From the NCBI GenBank assembly GCA_003550305.1, contig QKYT01000046.1, positions 247,940-262,404 of the forward strand: DNA of 14,465 nt. Direction: 5' to 3'. This DNA is from Glomus cerebriforme (lineage: Eukaryota > Glomeromycota > Glomeromycetes > Glomerales > Glomeraceae). Positions 1 through 8,113 of the stretch are shown one piece after another. A program made the translations under genes and the position numbers. Within the stretch, counting starts at the first letter, position 1. Each line of letters starts with the position of its first letter. A model generated the notes under the pieces. That model saw only the letters and a program-made list of their open reading frames with translations. It was not told the DNA's origin and did no database searches.

Positions 1-9
1 TTCATAAAG

Positions 10-82
10 TACAGTCAACTCTCTATATATGCACGCTTATGTTTGGTCCCAAAGGGGGTGCATATATAGAGAGTTGACTGTA
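10..82. mobile_element. Tiny palindromic MITE, pogo/Tigger-like ends
   Basis: Two perfect 25-bp inverted arms (10-34 and 58-82) enclose a 23-nt loop. The arms begin TACAGTCAACTCTC, with the outer TA as the probable target duplication. The CAGT...CTC start followed by a TATA-rich stretch resembles the ends of pogo/Tigger-type Tc1/mariner elements, so this is probably a minimal non-autonomous derivative consisting of ends only. There is no coding capacity. The perfect arm identity suggests a young copy or maintenance as a hairpin. The superfamily is inferred from the ends alone. Confidence 0.75.
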
Positions 83-1025
83 ATAATAAAATAAGTTGGT
101 TTATTGCTCGGCTAGTTTCTCTAAACATGTCATCACAATGTTAATCGATTTTTCTGCCTCTATAGATGTTCCAAAATAAAACGGGCATATTACTCTTATT
201 GTTATATATCAGCATTTTGATCTTTACCAAGAAAATCTTTGACAATCATTACGTGTATAATAGGCGCAGTGAAACTATTCACATGAATCTCATCACATGC
301 CTTAACATCAGAGAAGTTCTCTTTTGAGAAATAATGTTTTGTGTGTTTGGGAGAGATTTAGATATAAAAAAATTCTGTAAATATGGTGGGATAATTTATT
401 TCAAAAATCTAGTATAGTAAAAGGGTGTGGGTGAGAATCATGTAATTAGCAATAAAAGTATAAACAAATTAATTATAAATACTTTTCATAAATGTAAGAG
501 AGCAAAGAAATAACTTAATGCTGGGACTCGCATTAAATGGTCTAGGATCCGCGTACTCCCTCTCTCTTTGATAGCATCATATAATTAATTCATTCAATTC
601 ATTAATAAAGTTTCTCAGTTGCATCAAAAAAAAATCATATGAAGTATAAAATAAATATGTATTAGACGATATTATTTATTTTGTGTATAATCAAAATATC
701 TCACAATGACTCAAATTTTTTATAATGATATTAGATATTATTAGATCAAAAAATAAATTATTTTATCAACAGATGAACCGATGTTGATAAGAATCTCATA
801 CTTCAAAGTTTTGATCACAAAACGTGTTCTCAATTAATAATCATAAGCTTAGAACGTGTTTACATAATTAATGAAGTTTAATAAAAGTTTATTCTGAACC
901 ATATATATATAACCAATAAGTCTAATATAAAACTCTTTACAGAAAATCAGCTTTCACTATATTTACTTATTGAAACTATCTACCTAGAGAAAAAAATTTT
1001 TTTTTACTTTTAATAATAACAGATA
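83..1025. other. Non-coding A+T-rich stretch
   Basis: No open frame of note on either strand and no recognisable gene family. The stretch is A+T-rich and low in complexity, apart from a GC-richer island around 515-570 described separately. It may carry the 5' flank of the decayed gene that begins near 1026, but no promoter element can be called with confidence. Confidence 0.5.
515..570. other. GC-richer island with 7-bp hairpin
   Basis: A perfect 7-bp stem (TTAATGC at 515-521, GCATTAA at 530-536) closes an 8-nt loop TGGGACTC. It is followed by a GC-richer run containing GGATCCGCGTACTCCC. The island stands out sharply from the surrounding A+T-rich DNA. It could be part of a structured RNA, a transposon end or a relic of a small RNA gene. 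I tried to fold it as a tRNA and could not, so no function is assigned. Confidence 0.35.
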
Positions 1026-1257
1026 ATGGATAACGAGTGAAAGAACGCAAAGTTGAAATTAGAAAAACTTTTCGCTGACGACGAGATGCATGGTACAATT
1101 AAAGGTCAACTTCTAAGGATTGATATGAAGAACTAACTTGAATATTTTGAAGGAAGTGATAAAAAAGTTAAGGCTTCTCTTAATACACTTCTTTTAGGTA
1201 AAATTAAAACCTTTCCTTGGTCTTTGAGGCGAGTCATAATAGATAAATATTTTTTTT
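1026..1257 (+). pseudogene. Decayed 5' coding segment of unknown family
   Basis: One reading frame starts at an ATG (1026) and reads as a charged, Lys/Leu/Glu-rich protein to about 1257. It is broken by TGA after four codons (1038-1040) and by a TAA later, at a place where Gln would fit. The segment includes the stretches KLEKLFADDEMHGTIKGQLL and GSDKKVKASLNTLLLGKI. Composition and position suggest it is the N-terminal or middle part of the same gene as the segment at 1357-2313, separated by one or two small introns. I do not recognise the domain. Two stops in under 80 codons make it non-functional as it stands. Confidence 0.45.
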
Positions 1258-1297
1258 GATAATCTAACATTCTAACTCAATTTAGTTGAACATCCAG

Positions 1298-1372
1298 GTA
1301 AGCCTTTGCATTATAATGATTGGTCAACTCAAACATGATGCATTGCATTGTGCTAATATATTTTTTTAACAG
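1298..1372 (+). other. Candidate 75-nt spliceosomal intron
   Basis: The donor CAG|GTAAGC at 1297/1298, a branch-point-like GCTAATA near 1352, a T-tract and the acceptor AACAG ending at 1372 fit fungal introns. The length is a multiple of three, and two in-frame stops lie inside, so splicing would remove them. However, the first 54 nt of the candidate, up to the first stop, also read as plausible protein in the same frame as the downstream domain. An unspliced, stop-broken exon is therefore a real alternative. Confidence 0.5.
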
Positions 1373-2313
1373 AAAATCTGATAACTTTAAAAAGAATAGA
1401 AAGGTTAGAAGAAAAGTTTAAACAAGCCAGTACAGTAATCATTTCAAAAGTTGAAGATAAAGATATAAAAACAATAACAACTTCTTTACAACTCAAATTA
1501 AATGTAATTGAATTTGAATCACAAAGCAGTACGACAAGTTCTAAAAAATTTAACTGGAAAAAGGACATTTCTGAAAATATGCAAGCTAAGGGCGATAAAG
1601 GATATATAAAGCATTTATCTAATATAATAAAACTACCACCAAATATGGAATGGTATAATGCGAAAACCAATCAACAATTTCTTTCAGTGATTGATCAGCA
1701 GTGGCTTCCTTTTAATATAAAAGAAATGTCTGACATTGCAATCTTAAATAAGAACTATTCAAGATGTTACAGACAGGAAGTCATTGGTGCTCGATTGTTG
1801 TTCGAACTAAAGAAAGTGGGAAACATAAAAGTAAGAGAAAGGCATCAAGCACAATTACAGCTTATATTAGCAAATTATTGGTCCAAATACCATGTTCTAG
1901 TAGTTTTAACAGACCTAAATGATTACTGGGAAATAAAATAGGAGTATGATAGAAAGATAATGACTTGGTTTTCATCTCAAGATTTGGCGATTTGTATAAT
2001 TCAAGAATACATTAACAAAGAAAAAGAAAGTGAAGAAAGTGTAAATGAATTCGCACAACTGGAGACATCCAGTTATAGAGGTGAATTTAGTCTGCTTGCA
2101 AAAAGAAGGAAACTTGATATAACCGCTATAACCAATGATATTGCTAATTTCAAAGATTTCGAGGATGAAATACCAATTACTGAAATGAAACAGAAGTTAA
2201 TTGAGCATTTTTTACGTGAAACATTTATTCCTTCATCAACATATGGACAGCTTGTTGCAAATATGAGTGAAGATAATATAAATAACATGCTTACTATACC
2301 TTATATTGCTTAG
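1357..2313 (+). pseudogene. Crinkler-type effector relic, PD-(D/E)XK-like domain
   Basis: One frame stays open from 1357 to 2313 except for a single TAG at 1939-1941; the first ATG in frame is 1579. Counting from that ATG, D52, the E76-L-K78 motif and the HQAQLQLILAN helix (Q90, Q92) match the D...ExK...Q order of restriction-nuclease-fold domains. A VVLTDLNDYW strand follows. Downstream of the stop the same frame continues with about 117 residues, including a basic KRRK patch. I associate this arrangement, nuclease-like domain then KRRKLD tail, with Crinkler-type secreted proteins of Rhizophagus. That is recognition from memory, not a search. The TAG falls just after the core strands, so a truncated core could still fold. 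No signal peptide or N-terminal Crinkler header is visible here. Expression cannot be judged. Confidence 0.55.
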
Positions 2314-2863
2314 AATCTTTATTTTTTATTTATCGTTATATAGTATACAGATTTATTCTCATTTTTTTCTACTATTTACAATTAGTATTTGTTTTAATCT
2401 TTTTCAACTAATTTTTCTGCATATATTTTTCTTTATTGATTTTATGTAAAATAAATATTATAACTATAACATGATTGCTAAATTGCTAATATTACAGCTA
2501 AATCACATTTCATGCAATACTTTTATGAGATGCCTATGCAATCGCAGGCCTTTTTTTAATGAGCAGACTATTTCAATATCATCGCATAACCCCTCTTAGA
2601 CTCAGGAGAATTTTCTGTATCATGTAGCAAGTAATTCGCAATTTTTATGTATTTCTGTCTGCTTCCAGAGACGTTTATTTTATAAATAAAGTATTATTAT
2701 TTTATCGACATGAGAAGTGCAATGATATGGGGTCTTACAACCATCATGCAATGCCTATGCGACATATATTAACGCTTAGCCCTTGCACAGAAATAATATT
2801 TTTATTTCATTTCAGGAACATAACACATTTTTTCTGAACCAAATATCCTTATAAAAAAGCGCT
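2314..2863. other. Intergenic, no gene seen
   Basis: A+T-rich spacer after the effector-like relic. The only repeated item noticed is the 10-mer ATGCCTATGC, at 2531-2540 and again at 2751-2760, each followed by GC-containing sequence. No open frame or RNA gene could be supported. Confidence 0.5.
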
Positions 2864-3064
2864 ATGTCTGAAACTAATATACCTTATACTCCAGCTTTCA
2901 CCTCTACTTCTGTTGCTGGAAATGAGACGGTCTCGCTGGCTCATTGGTGGACGATATTAAAAAATATGACATGGTCAAACTTATCGAGTTTTTGAAGGAA
3001 TAAGAGAACTTAGGACTTAATGAGCTTAAGGCAAAACGAATTAATAAGAAAATCATTATTTGTA
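2864..3064 (+). pseudogene. SAM-like domain protein relic
   Basis: An ATG at 2864 opens MSETNIPYTPAFTSTS, the low-complexity Ser/Thr leader I associate with a large SAM-domain family in Rhizophagus. Near 2940 the coding frame shifts. It resumes in another frame as SLVDDIKKYDMVKLIEFLKE, then TAA at 3001-3003, then ENLGLNELKAKRINKKII. The pattern KYD..KLIEFL...ENLGLNE matches the first helices of a SAM-like fold. Homology fades by about 3064, before the foldback element at 3138, so the C-terminal half is missing. At least one frameshift, one nonsense codon and a truncation make it a pseudogene. SAM domains normally mediate protein-protein contacts; no partner can be inferred here. Confidence 0.6.
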
Positions 3065-3137
3065 CCGCGAAAAATGTGATAGTGATCAGTGTTACAAATT
3101 GTAATGCACACATGATTTTTTTCATGATTGGATTTTC

Positions 3138-3627
3138 CCCAGCATCACCATGAAAAATTCACAGTCACATGACCAGTGATGTTTAATATTATGCTCCACG
3201 TAATTTCACATGCTTCCATAACTACCACAGGATCACCATCAAAATTTTGCACTCACGTGATATTTACTAATTAAATATACATGAGCATGTGAAAGCATGT
3301 GACGCACAGTGACAAATAGAGATGTGACAAATAATTTTTTGCACGCGAAAAAAAACTGTCCCTTAGATACTTATAAAAAAGGAACTGGAGCAGATGTGAC
3401 ACAGGGTGACAAATATTTTTACTATGATCACGTGAATGCAAAATTTTGATGGTAATCCTGGGTAAGACTGCTTCCATTTTTTATATTTATTTCAGGGACT
3501 TTTTTTGTGTGAAAAAAAATATTTGTCTCTCTTATTTATCACAGGTGCGCTACATGCTTTCACGTGCTCATGCATATTTAATTAGTAAATATCATATGAC
3601 TGTAAATTTTTTGTAATGATGCTGGGG
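3138..3627. mobile_element. Compound foldback/MITE, four terminal-repeat copies
   Basis: The outer ends 3138-3172 and 3592-3627 are inverted copies starting CCCAGCATCA. Inside lie a second inverted pair at 3225-3260 and 3428-3462, starting near CAGGATCACCATC and CCCAGGATTACCATC. All four share the layout CCCAG-ATCACCAT-AAAA-TT--CA-TCACNTGA. The arms continue inward for over 150 bp: ATTTACTAATTAAATAT with the GCATG and GTGAAAGCATG runs occurs in both orientations. No transposase is encoded. The simplest reading is one non-autonomous element inserted in, or recombined with, a relative. The superfamily is unknown and no clear target duplication was found. Confidence 0.7.
3225..3462. mobile_element. 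Inner MITE copy inside the compound element
   Basis: About 238 bp bounded by inverted ends (3225-3260; 3428-3462) that match each other more closely in the AAAATTTTGCA-TCACGTGA segment than they match the outer pair. This suggests a separate, later member of the same family nested in the first. The centre carries TGACA/TGTCA-rich sequence. Confidence 0.5.
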
Positions 3628-3784
3628 TAGTTTATGATCAGAGTTTACATTTCTAACTGATCTGCCAGATATGTCAAGATATTGATGCATAAATTTATTA
3701 GTAAAATAAAAGCTTTTAATGCTATGGTTATGGGTAAATTTCTTGCATACAAACTTTTTTTTGCACAAAACTAAATCTAATAAA

Positions 3785-3964
3785 ATGTTCCATTCTGACT
3801 ATAAATATATTATTGATAGGCTACCTGAAAGTCTTATTAAAAGGGCGTGTGAGAGACTTTTGTACCATTCTAAGGATTCTATTCCATTAGAATCTATTTC
3901 TAGAAAGTCTAAACGAATTGAATCCTATTTGAGGCACATATTAGAGTTTATGAGAATTCGTTAA
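3785..3964 (+). pseudogene. Short coding remnant, family unknown
   Basis: The frame is open from 3719, and the ATG at 3785 gives 59 residues. They are basic and helical in character, with the segments RLPESLIKRACERLLYHSK and RKSKRIESYLRHILEFMRIR. Codon usage is A+T-rich like the surrounding genes, and the peptide looks protein-like rather than random, so it is probably an exon or surviving end of a larger gene. The next coding-like segment (4021-4376) is in a different frame after a stop, so a frameshift or unrecognised intron lies between. I do not recognise the domain. Confidence 0.4.
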
Positions 3965-4020
3965 ATAGGAAATGCAAAAATATGGCTCAGACAAAATTAT
4001 TGTGCCTTCGAAGCTAATCA

Positions 4021-4376
4021 GAATGTAGTGTATTTTTAGCATCATCAGCTATATATGTTGTAGATAGTAAAGTTCAAACTGACAATAGCATCTGGCTAGA
4101 AGCGCTAAAATATGATCATGAAAAAGAGAATAATCGCCAGGTTATGAATGAGCTTAAAGTACTATCCTAGCACCTGTTCGATTATAATAGACAAACTTTT
4201 GAAAAATTTATGTATGACATAGAAAAGGAATATAGAGAGCGGGTTAACGCAAATAAGAAAATGCATTATGAGATCAAAGATCTAAAGATGCAAGTGCTGG
4301 AGGCGAAAAAAGAGTTGACATCTATGAAGTCAGATTCTACTTGTTCAGCTTTAAAGGAGTACCCCAACCAAGTCTA
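4021..4376 (+). pseudogene. Coiled-coil coding remnant with one in-frame stop
   Basis: A single frame runs from 4021 to TAA near 4376 with only one interruption, a TAG around 4168-4170 where Gln would fit. The product is strongly helical and charged, with heptad-like spacing: NNRQVMNELKVL before the stop, then FEKFMYDIEKEYRERVNANK and IKDLKMQVLEAKKELTSMK after it. That is typical of a coiled coil. Just upstream, another frame reads KYGSDKIIVPSKLIRM (about 3976-4023), so a frameshift near 4021 probably removed the link to 3785-3964. No family is recognised. It may be the second half of the same broken gene. Confidence 0.45.
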
Positions 4377-4511
4377 ATCACTAATAAATTGTCTACTGGT
4401 TTAGTGAAATTGAAGACCACAAAATTTTAATTTCGCAGGTGTTTATCAATAATCTTAGATGCCTTTTTCAGATCATCCGTATATTGACGCACAACCCTAC
4501 ATATGTCTTTT

Positions 4512-4753
4512 TTAGATCCACTCCTTCAGAACATAACTAAATAGAATTATGGAAAATATTTTCATGAATTATCTTTAGTACAGCCTGATATTTCTGAGTT
4601 ACATATATTGGCGGGATGTTTTGATGCTGATTGCTAATAAAGTAAGGAACAATTTGCTCTTGTATTTTTTTTTGATTTGGTATAGAGATCTTTAAAAATA
4701 ATAACAGTACTTCTTTTAGGAAAGAATGAGATCATTTCTGCCTTTATTATTTG
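4512..4753 (+). pseudogene. Heavily decayed coding segment, family unknown
   Basis: One frame reads as protein with four internal stops: DPLLQNITK, stop, NYGKYFHELSLVQPDISEL and more, two adjacent stops, SKEQFALVFFFDLV, stop, RSLKIITVLLLGKNEIISAF. Conserved-looking hydrophobic spacing and the lack of frameshifts suggest a real former exon. It starts directly after a T-tract and TAG that could be a splice acceptor (4505-4515), and it may belong with the coiled-coil segment upstream. The function is unknown. Confidence 0.3.
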
Positions 4754-4819
4754 AAATGAGAATTGCAGAACAGTTATTTCATTATAGAAAACTTAACTGT
4801 AAAAAAAAATTAGAAACAT

Positions 4820-4835
4820 TATAAATTATACTATT
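4820..4835. repeat. Target-site duplication, left copy (16 bp)
   Basis: TATAAATTATACTATT at 4820-4835 is repeated exactly at 5173-5188. The pair brackets the short retroposon copy. Length and position, next to the T-tract, are typical of target-primed reverse transcription. Confidence 0.8.
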
Positions 4836-5172
4836 TTTTTTTGAAAATAAGATGAATTACAGAATCCTTTATTAAAGTATTTCATTGCACATAAGTAGAA
4901 TACATAAAAAACTTGGTATTGTAATAATACTTTCCACCATAACATGAAAATGCGTCACCTGTCACACTTATATAATATGAGTCCTTAGAGTGAAGATTGA
5001 AACAAGATTCACCTTAAATACAAATACACTTTAATTCTTCCCTATATCCCATTACTAGTACCAAAAATAATCCTTCCAATCAGTCCTCCTAAATCTTTCC
5101 ATCAAGATAAATATCCTTTATCTAGTTCATCTGAATCATCTCTCAACACAATAGTTTTTAAACTAGCACAAA
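4836..5172 (-). mobile_element. 5'-truncated retroposon copy (non-LTR type)
   Basis: A 337-bp insertion between exact 16-bp direct repeats. A T-tract at its left edge represents a poly(A) tail, so the element lies on the minus strand. Its sequence is a diverged copy of the 3' end of the larger element at 11198-12791. Shared blocks include GCGTCAC..TCACACTTA, ATGAGTCC-AGAGTGA-GA-TGAA, ACCAAAAA followed by CCTTC-AATCAGT, and AAACTAG. It ends where the larger copy continues, so it is 5'-truncated, as non-LTR retrotransposon copies commonly are. No coding capacity. Confidence 0.75.
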
Positions 5173-5188
5173 TATAAATTATACTATT
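5173..5188. repeat. Target-site duplication, right copy (16 bp)
   Basis: Exact second copy of the 16-mer at 4820-4835, marking the 5' end of the short retroposon copy. Confidence 0.8.
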
Positions 5189-5838
5189 ATATTTACTTTA
5201 TAAAAATAAAAATTATATTAATATATAAATAATATTAGTTTATAAAAATATCATAAAATTTTTAAAAATATTTTTTATACTATGATATTTTAATATAAAT
5301 TATTTATTTAATATAATTGTCTTTATATATATAATATATATTTATAATTTAAAATTGGTTAAATTAATTTAATCAATTTTAAATTACTAATTTTTCATTT
5401 ATAATTCTGTCCAAAATTTTCTTAATTTTGATAAATTTATAATGCCAATTTAAATTTGATTAAATTCAAAAAATTTAAATAAAGATAATATTTTATTTAT
5501 ATAATATAATACTTTTTTTTGAAGACTTTTTTCTCTTTTGTTCTGTACCAAAATTTTTAAAAAAAATATTTTTTTTTATAAAAATTATAATAAAAATGCA
5601 TTACAACTAAAATATTAATATTTTAATAAATCTTGTATTATAACAATGAAAGTCTAATAACTTAGGAACTTCTGTTAATAATATTATACTCTTTTTTTAT
5701 TTTTATAACATTTACTTTTATACCAAAATGTTAAAGTTTTCTTCATTTCAATATGACTCTAGTAAAAGTTCTATAAAAAATATACATATAGTATTCTGTA
5801 TTTTATGAATATAGTATCTTTACAGTATCATTATCTTA
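5189..5838. other. A+T-rich filler, no gene seen
   Basis: Almost pure A+T, with poly(T) and AATATT-type runs and no open frame that looks protein-like. Apart from the palindrome at 5346-5385 and the flanking motif at 5814-5828, nothing can be assigned. Confidence 0.5.
5346..5385. repeat. 40-bp near-perfect palindrome
   Basis: The two 20-nt halves are reverse complements except at one position. That mismatch is G opposite T, so an RNA copy could still pair throughout. The left half reads AATTTAAAATTGGTTAAATT. With no loop it would extrude as a cruciform. The surrounding DNA is A+T-rich, so some palindromy is expected by chance, but 19 of 20 matches including the G/C positions is notable. Confidence 0.6.
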
Positions 5839-5884
5839 CATCGGCAAATTTTTTAGTCTGCAGATCTGTGCAGGTCTGCAATAT
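5839..5884 (+). repeat. Left terminal inverted repeat
   Basis: Matches the reverse complement of 8588-8633 at all but about four positions. Differences are CGG/CAG, CTGC/CCAC and TCT/TTT, all transitions. Contains CAGATCTGTGCAG. Confidence 0.75.
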
Positions 5885-6194
5885 CATTATATTTGCACAG
5901 TTCTTTAATAAAAATTGCCACCGATCTGTAATATGCAGATTATTGCCAAACTTTTAATAGAGTTCTGCGAACATCTGTAAAATGCAAGATTGTCATTATT
6001 TTTCACAAACAAATCTGCAACAATTTGCAAAGTGAAAAAAAAAGTTTATTTCATTTAAACTTCTTGGTTTTCAATAAAAACTTTGGGGTTTTGATTTTTT
6101 AACTTTAATTTTTTAACTTAGTTTTTTTTAATTCTTATTGTATATGAAGTTTTCCAAACTTCATATTTAATCTGCGGTATGCAGATTTTTTTCC
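5885..6194. other. Left subterminal region with CTGCA-type motifs
   Basis: Multiple variants of TCTGCA, ATCTGTAATATGCAG, TCTGCGAACATCTGTAAAATGCA and TCTGCAACAATTTGCA are scattered at short intervals up to 6185, where AATCTGCGGTATGCAGATT forms a small inverted repeat. They echo the terminal repeat and its right-hand counterpart, as expected for transposase-binding subterminal repeats. No open frame. Confidence 0.5.
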
Positions 6195-6218
6195 TTTTTT
6201 TTTTTTTTTTTTTTGCAG

Positions 6219-7072
6219 GACTCCGGACTCCTCTCATATCTCTGGACTTTACTTTCAAAGAATAAGTATATATTTTTATAATTTTATTTATAAACATTTA
6301 CTAACGTTCTTTTTATTTTTTAGGTTCTAGGAAACTGAAATACAGCTTCGGACTTCCATTTCAAAGATAAGACTTTAAAAATTTTTTTCTTTATTTTTTT
6401 TTATTAAATGAATGTTTACTAACGTTCTTTTTGTTTTTCTTTAGGTTCCAGAAAACTGAATTATAGCTCCGGACTTTCACTTCAAAGGTAATAACTTCAA
6501 AAATTTTTTTCTCTGTTTTTTTATTAAATGAACGTTTACTAACATTTTTTTTGTTTTTCTTTAGGTTCCAGAAAACTGAATTATAGCTCCAGACTCCCAC
6601 TTCGAAGGTAATAACTTCAAAAAAATTTTTCTCTATTTTTTTTTATTAAATGAACATTTACTAACGTTCTTTTTGTTTTTCTTTAGGTTCCAGGAAACTG
6701 AATTATGGCACCGGACTCCCATTTCAAAGGTAAGACTTCAAAAATTTTTTCCTTTATTTTTTTTTTATTAAATGAACGTTTACTAACATTCTTTTTATTT
6801 TCTTTAGGTTCCAGAAAACTGAAGTACAGCTCCGGACTCCCATTTTGAAGGTAAGACTTCAAAAATTTTTGTTTATTTTTTTTTTATTAAATGAACATTT
6901 ACTAACGTTCTTTATTCTTTTTATTTAGGTTTTATTAAATGAACGTTTACTAACATTCTTTTTATTTTTTTAGGTTTCAGGAAACTGAAGTATAGTTCCA
7001 GACTCCCATTTTGAAGGTAAGACTTCAAAAATTTTTTTCTTTATTTTTTTTATTAAATGAACGTTTACTAAC
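6219..7072 (+). repeat. Type A modules (43-nt exon-like block)
   Basis: The blocks 6324-6366, 6445-6487, 6565-6607, 6687-6729, 6808-6850 and 6974-7016 are all exactly 43 nt. They begin GTTCCAGGAAACTGAA or a close variant and end TTCAAAG or TTGAAG before GTAA. The period is about 120 bp. A diverged leading block (6219 to about 6265) starts GACTCCGGACTCC. The first 43-mer has lost its donor (AAAGATAAG instead of AAAGGTAAG). The module with its acceptor at 6928 has lost its block by an internal deletion. Branch boxes sit in AACGTT-TACT-AACGTT, a 6-bp self-complementary context. Confidence 0.8.
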
Positions 7073-7088
7073 ATTCTTTCTTTTATAG

Positions 7089-7213
7089 GTTTGGGTCTTC
7101 AGATATGGGACTTCGAAATAGGTTCGTAGTGAAGGGAAGGGGTATTAAATGAACATTTACTAATATTTTTTCTTTTGTAGGTTTGGGTCTTCAGGTATGA
7201 GACTTCAAAATAG
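7089..7213 (+). repeat. Type B modules (33-nt exon-like block)
   Basis: Two blocks, 7089-7121 and 7181-7213, both 33 nt, starting GTTTGGGTCTTCAG and ending AAAATAG or GAAATAG before a GTTCGT or GTTCAT donor. The intron between them is 59 nt. The branch boxes are TACTAAC and TACTAAT. These link the A and C groups and share the GACTTC core with C blocks. Confidence 0.7.
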
Positions 7214-7279
7214 GTTCATAGTAAAGAGGTAGGGGTATTAAGAAACATTACTAATATAACGTTCTTTTTTTTCTTATAG

Positions 7280-8113
7280 GTTCAGATTCGACTTGGACTT
7301 TGAAGATTAGGACTTCAGCTTCAGGATTTAACCTGAACTTCGAAGGTTTGTATTGAGGGAGATAGATAGATTTTTTTTTGTTAGAAAAACGTTACTAACG
7401 TAACATTTCTTTCTTTTTTGTAGGACTTCAGCTTCAGAATTTGACCTGAACTTCAAAGGTTTGTATTGGGAAGTAATAATTTTTTTTTATTAAAGAAACG
7501 TTACTAATGTAACGTTTTTTACTTTTTTGTAGGACTTCAGCTTCGAATTTGATCTGAACTTTGAAGCTTTGTATCGGGAGAGGTATAATTTTTTTATTAA
7601 AGAAATGTTACGTTAATAATGTTTCTTTCTTTTTTGTAAGACTTCAGCTTCAGATTTAACCTGAATTTCAAAGGTTTGAATTGGGGAGTTATAATTTTTT
7701 TTATTAAAGAAACGTTACTAATGTAACGTTTCTTTCTTTTTTGTAGGACTTCAGCTTCAAATTTGATCTGGACTTCAAAGGTTTGTATCAGAAGAGATAT
7801 AATTTTTTTTATTAAAGAAACGTTACTAACGTAATGTTTCTTTCTTTTTTGTAGGATTTCGACTTCTGATTCAACCTGAACTTCAAAGGTTTGTATTGGG
7901 AAGTTATAATTTTTTTTATTAAAGAAATGTTACTAATATAACGTTTCTTNCTTTTTTGTAGGACTTCAGCTTCGGATTCGACCTAAACTTCAAAAGTTTG
8001 TATCGGGAGAGATATAATTTTTTTTTATTAAAGAAACATTACTAATGTAACATTTCTTTCTTTTTTGTAGGACTTCAGCTTCAGATTCAACTTCTTGGAC
8101 TTCAAAATTGAAG
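7280..8113 (+). repeat. Type C modules (34-nt exon-like block)
   Basis: A 66-nt leading block (7280-7345) is followed by seven blocks, mostly 34 nt (7424-7458, 7533-7566, 7641-7673, 7747-7780, 7855-7888, 7962-7995, 8071-8113). The consensus begins GACTTCAGCTTC and ends AACTTCAAAG before GTTTGT. The last is extended to 43 nt. Branch boxes lie in the loop of a 9-bp hairpin, arms AAACGTTAC and GTAACGTTT, perfect at 7496-7517 and 7710-7731. One member has a changed acceptor (GTAAG, 7640) and no TACTAAY; another has lost its donor G (GAAGCTTTGT, 7567). Confidence 0.8.

Noticed and set aside
515..570. tRNA gene
   Set aside because: The stem-loop has an 8-nt loop without a TTC-type T-loop, and no consistent acceptor, D and anticodon arms can be laid out around it.
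1353..1670. 105-codon open frame on the minus strand
   Set aside because: Antisense to the coherent effector-like reading on the plus strand, which continues in one frame for over 300 codons with nuclease-fold motifs.
2073..2288. 71-codon minus-strand open frame
   Set aside because: Shadow of the plus-strand effector-like domain.
2904..3125. 73-codon minus-strand open frame
   Set aside because: Antisense to the SAM-like relic, whose plus-strand reading matches a known pattern.
3271..3477. 68-codon minus-strand open frame
   Set aside because: Falls inside the inverted-repeat element; no protein-like features and the same DNA is explained by terminal repeat copies.
6391..6600. 69-codon open frame on the minus strand
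   Set aside because: It lies antisense to two type A modules and its protein is itself a repeat of the module sequence; low complexity K/N/S-rich text from A+T tracts.
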